Below, one piece after another: positions 61,010 to 64,000 of a stretch of 64,000 bases of DNA. Numbering within the stretch: the first letter of the stretch is position 1; every line of letters begins with the position of its first letter. Source of the DNA: Halieaceae bacterium MED-G27 (lineage in GTDB: Bacteria > Pseudomonadota > Gammaproteobacteria > Pseudomonadales > Halieaceae). The position numbers were made by a program, and so were the translations under genes. The notes beneath the pieces were generated by a model. That model was not told where the DNA came from, searched no databases, and saw only the letters and a list, made by a program, of their open reading frames with translations. The stretch is from assembly GCA_002456975.1 (NCBI GenBank), contig NTKA01000003.1, positions 1-64,000 on the forward strand, read 5' to 3'.

Positions 61010-63622
61010 GTGCTTGATACCTACCGAGAACATGTCGCTGATCGAGCGGCCATGAACATACCACCAAAGCCACTAACCGCTCAGCAGGTGGCAGACCTCG
61101 TAGGGTTACTCAAAAATCCCCCGTCAGGCGAAGAAGAGTTTCTCGTCGATTTGATTTCAAATCGAGTGCCACCGGGGGTGGACGAGGCCGCCTACGTCAA
61201 AGCGGCCTTCTTGTCGGACGTTGCATTGGGAAAGGTCGACTGCGCACTGGTCGATCCCAAGAAGGCGATTGACCTTCTCGGGGACATGCACGGCGGCTAC
61301 AACATCGAGACTTTGGTCACACTACTCGATCACAGCGAATTGGGCGAGCAAGCAGCCTATGAGCTCAAGCACACGCTGCTGATGTTCGACTCCTTCTACG
61401 ACGTCGCCAGCAAAGCTAAGGAAGGTAACACCAACGCGCAGTCAGTTATGCAGTCCTGGGCAGATGCGGAGTGGTTCACCAAGCGGCCCGAACTGCCTGA
61501 GTCTTTGAAAATGGTTGTCTTTAAAGTCACTGGTGAAACCAACACCGACGACCTGTCTCCTGCTCCCGATGCCTGGTCGCGACCCGATATCCCACTTCAC
61601 GCTCGTGCTATGTACAAGATGGCGCGAGACGGGCTCGAACCTGAAGAGCACGGTAAGGTCGGTCCTATGGCGCAGGTTGCGGCCGTTAAGGCTACCGGAC
61701 TGCCTGTCGCTTTTGTCGGGGATGTCGTTGGCACTGGCTCATCACGAAAGTCGGCCGCCAACTCGGTGCTCTGGTACTTTGGCCAGCAGGTGACAGGCGT
61801 TCCAAATAAGCAGATGGGCGGCGTGTGTATCGGTGGAAAAATCGCGCCTATTTTCTATAACACAATGGAAGATGCCGGAGCATTGGTGTTCGAAGCGCCC
61901 GTCGAGACTATGAAGATGGGCGATATCATTGATATCAGAGTCTACGACGGACAAGTGCTTAATGATGCGGGTGATGTGATATCAGAATTCGAGCTGCGTT
62001 CTGACGTACTTCTCGACGAAGTCAGAGCTGGTGGCCGCATTAACCTCATCATTGGTCGCGGGCTGACAACTAAAGCACGTGAAACACTCGGATTACCGGC
62101 TAGCGATCTGTTCAGAACCCCCGAAATGCCCGAGGATACGGGCAAAGGATTTACCCTCGCACAGAAAATGGTGGGTAAAGCCTGTGGTGTTGAGGGCATT
62201 AGGCCCGGAACCTACTGCGAGCCCCGAATGACCACGGTGGGCTCTCAAGACACTACGGGGCCCATGACACGAGACGAGCTGCAAGATCTGGCTTGTCTCG
62301 GTTTTTCAGCCGACTTAACCATGCAGTCGTTTTGCCACACCGCAGCCTATCCGAAGCCAGTGGACATCGAGACACAGCATTCCTTGCCCGATTTCATACG
62401 TAACCGCGGCGGTGTCTCGCTCCGGCCAGGCGACGGCATTATCCATAGCTGGCTAAACCGGATGTTGCTCCCCGATACCGTTGGAACCGGTGGCGATTCA
62501 CACACCCGCTTCCCACTAGGGATTTCATTCCCTGCAGGATCTGGACTTGTTGCCTTTGCAGCGGCGACGGGCGTCATGCCACTCGACATGCCTGAGTCGG
62601 TATTGGTTCGCTTCAAAGGCAAGATGCAACCCGGGATCACGTTGCGAGACCTAGTACACGCAATCCCCTACTACGCTATCCAACAAGGGCTGTTGACTGT
62701 AGAGAAAAAAGGGAAAAAGAATATCTTCTCCGGACGAGTGCTTGAAATCGAAGGACTCGAAGATTTGACGGTAGAGCAAGCCTTTGAACTGAGTGATGCG
62801 TCAGCCGAGCGATCAGCTGCCGGCTGCACGATCAAACTGTCTGAAGACACCATCGGTTCCTACCTACGCTCGAATGTGGTTCTGCTCCGCTCAATGATTG
62901 CAGAGGGCTATGGTGATCCTCGAACTCTCGAGCGGCGCGTCCGAAACATGGAGCAATGGCTCGAGGCACCAGAGCTATTGTCCGCCGACGCCGATGCTGA
63001 ATACGCAGCGGTAATCGAGATTGATCTCGCTGAAGTCACTGAGCCCGTGGTGTGTGCGCCCAACGATCCCGATGACGCCCGATTGCTGTCAGAAGTTGCA
63101 GGCGACACGGTCAACGAAGTCTTTATCGGTAGCTGCATGACCAATATCGGTCACTTCCGGGCCACCGGTAAATTACTAGACCAACATACCGGCGGTGTAG
63201 CAGCACGCATGTGGATTTGCCCTCCGACCCGCATGGACGAACACCAGCTGATGGAAGAAGGCTATTACGCCATTTATGGTCGCGCAGGAGCGCGAACCGA
63301 AATGCCCGGTTGTTCGCTCTGCATGGGTAATCAGGCGCGTGTTCAGCCTAAGTCTACCGTGCTCTCTACCTCGACCCGGAATTTCCCTAACCGATTGGGT
63401 GAAGGCGCTAATGTCTATCTGACATCCGCTGAACTCGCTGCTGTTGGAGCGATTTTGGGGCGACTACCCACGGTAGAGGAGTATCTAGGCTTTGCAGAAA
63501 AACTCGACTCGATGGCGGCCGAGATCTACCGATACATGAATTTCAATGAGATTCAGAGTTTTCAAGCACTCGCCGACGATGGCAGTCGAATCGCCGCAAC
63601 ACTCATTGACGAGGTGGCCTAA
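61010..63622 (+). CDS. acnB: Aconitate hydratase B
   Basis: VLDTYREHVADRAAMNIPPKPLTAQQ (GTG start inferred); GSCMTNIGHFRA; MPGCSLCMGNQARV. Confidence 0.96.
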   Translation: MLDTYREHVADRAAMNIPPKPLTAQQVADLVGLLKNPPSGEEEFLVDLISNRVPPGVDEAAYVKAAFLSDVALGKVDCALVDPKKAIDLLGDMHGGYNIETLVTLLDHSELGEQAAYELKHTLLMFDSFYDVASKAKEGNTNAQSVMQSWADAEWFTKRPELPESLKMVVFKVTGETNTDDLSPAPDAWSRPDIPLHARAMYKMARDGLEPEEHGKVGPMAQVAAVKATGLPVAFVGDVVGTGSSRKSAANSVLWYFGQQVTGVPNKQMGGVCIGGKIAPIFYNTMEDAGALVFEAPVETMKMGDIIDIRVYDGQVLNDAGDVISEFELRSDVLLDEVRAGGRINLIIGRGLTTKARETLGLPASDLFRTPEMPEDTGKGFTLAQKMVGKACGVEGIRPGTYCEPRMTTVGSQDTTGPMTRDELQDLACLGFSADLTMQSFCHTAAYPKPVDIETQHSLPDFIRNRGGVSLRPGDGIIHSWLNRMLLPDTVGTGGDSHTRFPLGISFPAGSGLVAFAAATGVMPLDMPESVLVRFKGKMQPGITLRDLVHAIPYYAIQQGLLTVEKKGKKNIFSGRVLEIEGLEDLTVEQAFELSDASAERSAAGCTIKLSEDTIGSYLRSNVVLLRSMIAEGYGDPRTLERRVRNMEQWLEAPELLSADADAEYAAVIEIDLAEVTEPVVCAPNDPDDARLLSEVAGDTVNEVFIGSCMTNIGHFRATGKLLDQHTGGVAARMWICPPTRMDEHQLMEEGYYAIYGRAGARTEMPGCSLCMGNQARVQPKSTVLSTSTRNFPNRLGEGANVYLTSAELAAVGAILGRLPTVEEYLGFAEKLDSMAAEIYRYMNFNEIQSFQALADDGSRIAATLIDEVA

Positions 63623-63654
63623 TCAGTAACGGCCCTGCAATGCGGCGGGGCCTC

Positions 63655-64000
63655 CTAGCTTTGATATAACGTCGCTTCTGCCTGCGCCAAGGCGTCGGAG
63701 AGCATGACGGCTCTCTCTAAGTAGTGCTCACTGTGTTGTGACCGAGTGACTGCGGCCCGCAGCGTCTCACCCGGATTGCGAACAATACCAAGACGTCGCA
63801 GCTCTCGGTCGAGGACTTGAACGGCTCGAACTCTCGGCTGACGGTTATGCCGGTAATAGCGAACCATGAACAAAGCGATAACCGGCACGAACGTCACCGA
63901 GATAGCAATAGCAAACAGCGCGAGCAGGCGTGCCGGCGAGATCTGTCCGAGCAATCGAGTCAGTGCACTGACTTGCCGATCGCGGTCATAACCCATGACA
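63655..64000 (-). CDS. C-terminus of a probable TgpA-like transglutaminase (runs off right edge)
   Basis: YDRDRQVSALTRLLGQISPARLLALFAIAISV...RELRRLGIVRNPGETLRAAVTRS resembles the TM/DUF4129 tail of TgpA; the frame appears open to the window edge. Confidence 0.6.
   Translation of the reverse strand, partial: VMGYDRDRQVSALTRLLGQISPARLLALFAIAISVTFVPVIALFMVRYYRHNRQPRVRAVQVLDRELRRLGIVRNPGETLRAAVTRSQHSEHYLERAVMLSDALAQAEATLYQS

Overview
The window looks like a chromosomal segment of a marine-type gammaproteobacterium. Most of it is core genome: comEC (partial), DUF2062, lolCDE-type genes, nqrM-apbE-nqrFEDCBA, a long-form GAPDH, mfd, csiV-like, mscS, lexA, topA, a TrmH-type methyltransferase, a PQQ dehydrogenase, moxR/coxE-like, YcgL, MATE, rnd, recR, dnaX, 4.5S RNA, an RND pump with TetR, tRNA-Arg, P450, an Lrp / indolepyruvate oxidoreductase / Leu-dehydrogenase cluster, tRNA-His, tRNA-Pro, folD, cysS, glnS, ppiB, lpxH, miaE and acnB. 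The gene order from comEC to topA resembles, from memory, that of Pseudomonas. The only clearly accessory stretch is about 42.3-46.2 kb, just after tRNA-Arg(UCU). It holds a secreted collagen-like plus YadA-head-like repeat protein split by an in-frame amber codon, a small secreted FnIII-like protein, and a multiply disrupted lipoprotein pseudogene. The best non-ORF signals are: a complete programmed -1 frameshift cassette in dnaX (SD-like GGGAG, A AAA AAG, 7-bp hairpin, immediate -1 stop); two tandem operator-like dyads 22 bp apart upstream of the RND/TetR operon; and an SOS box upstream of lexA. I found no CRISPR array, integrase, transposase or obvious defence system.
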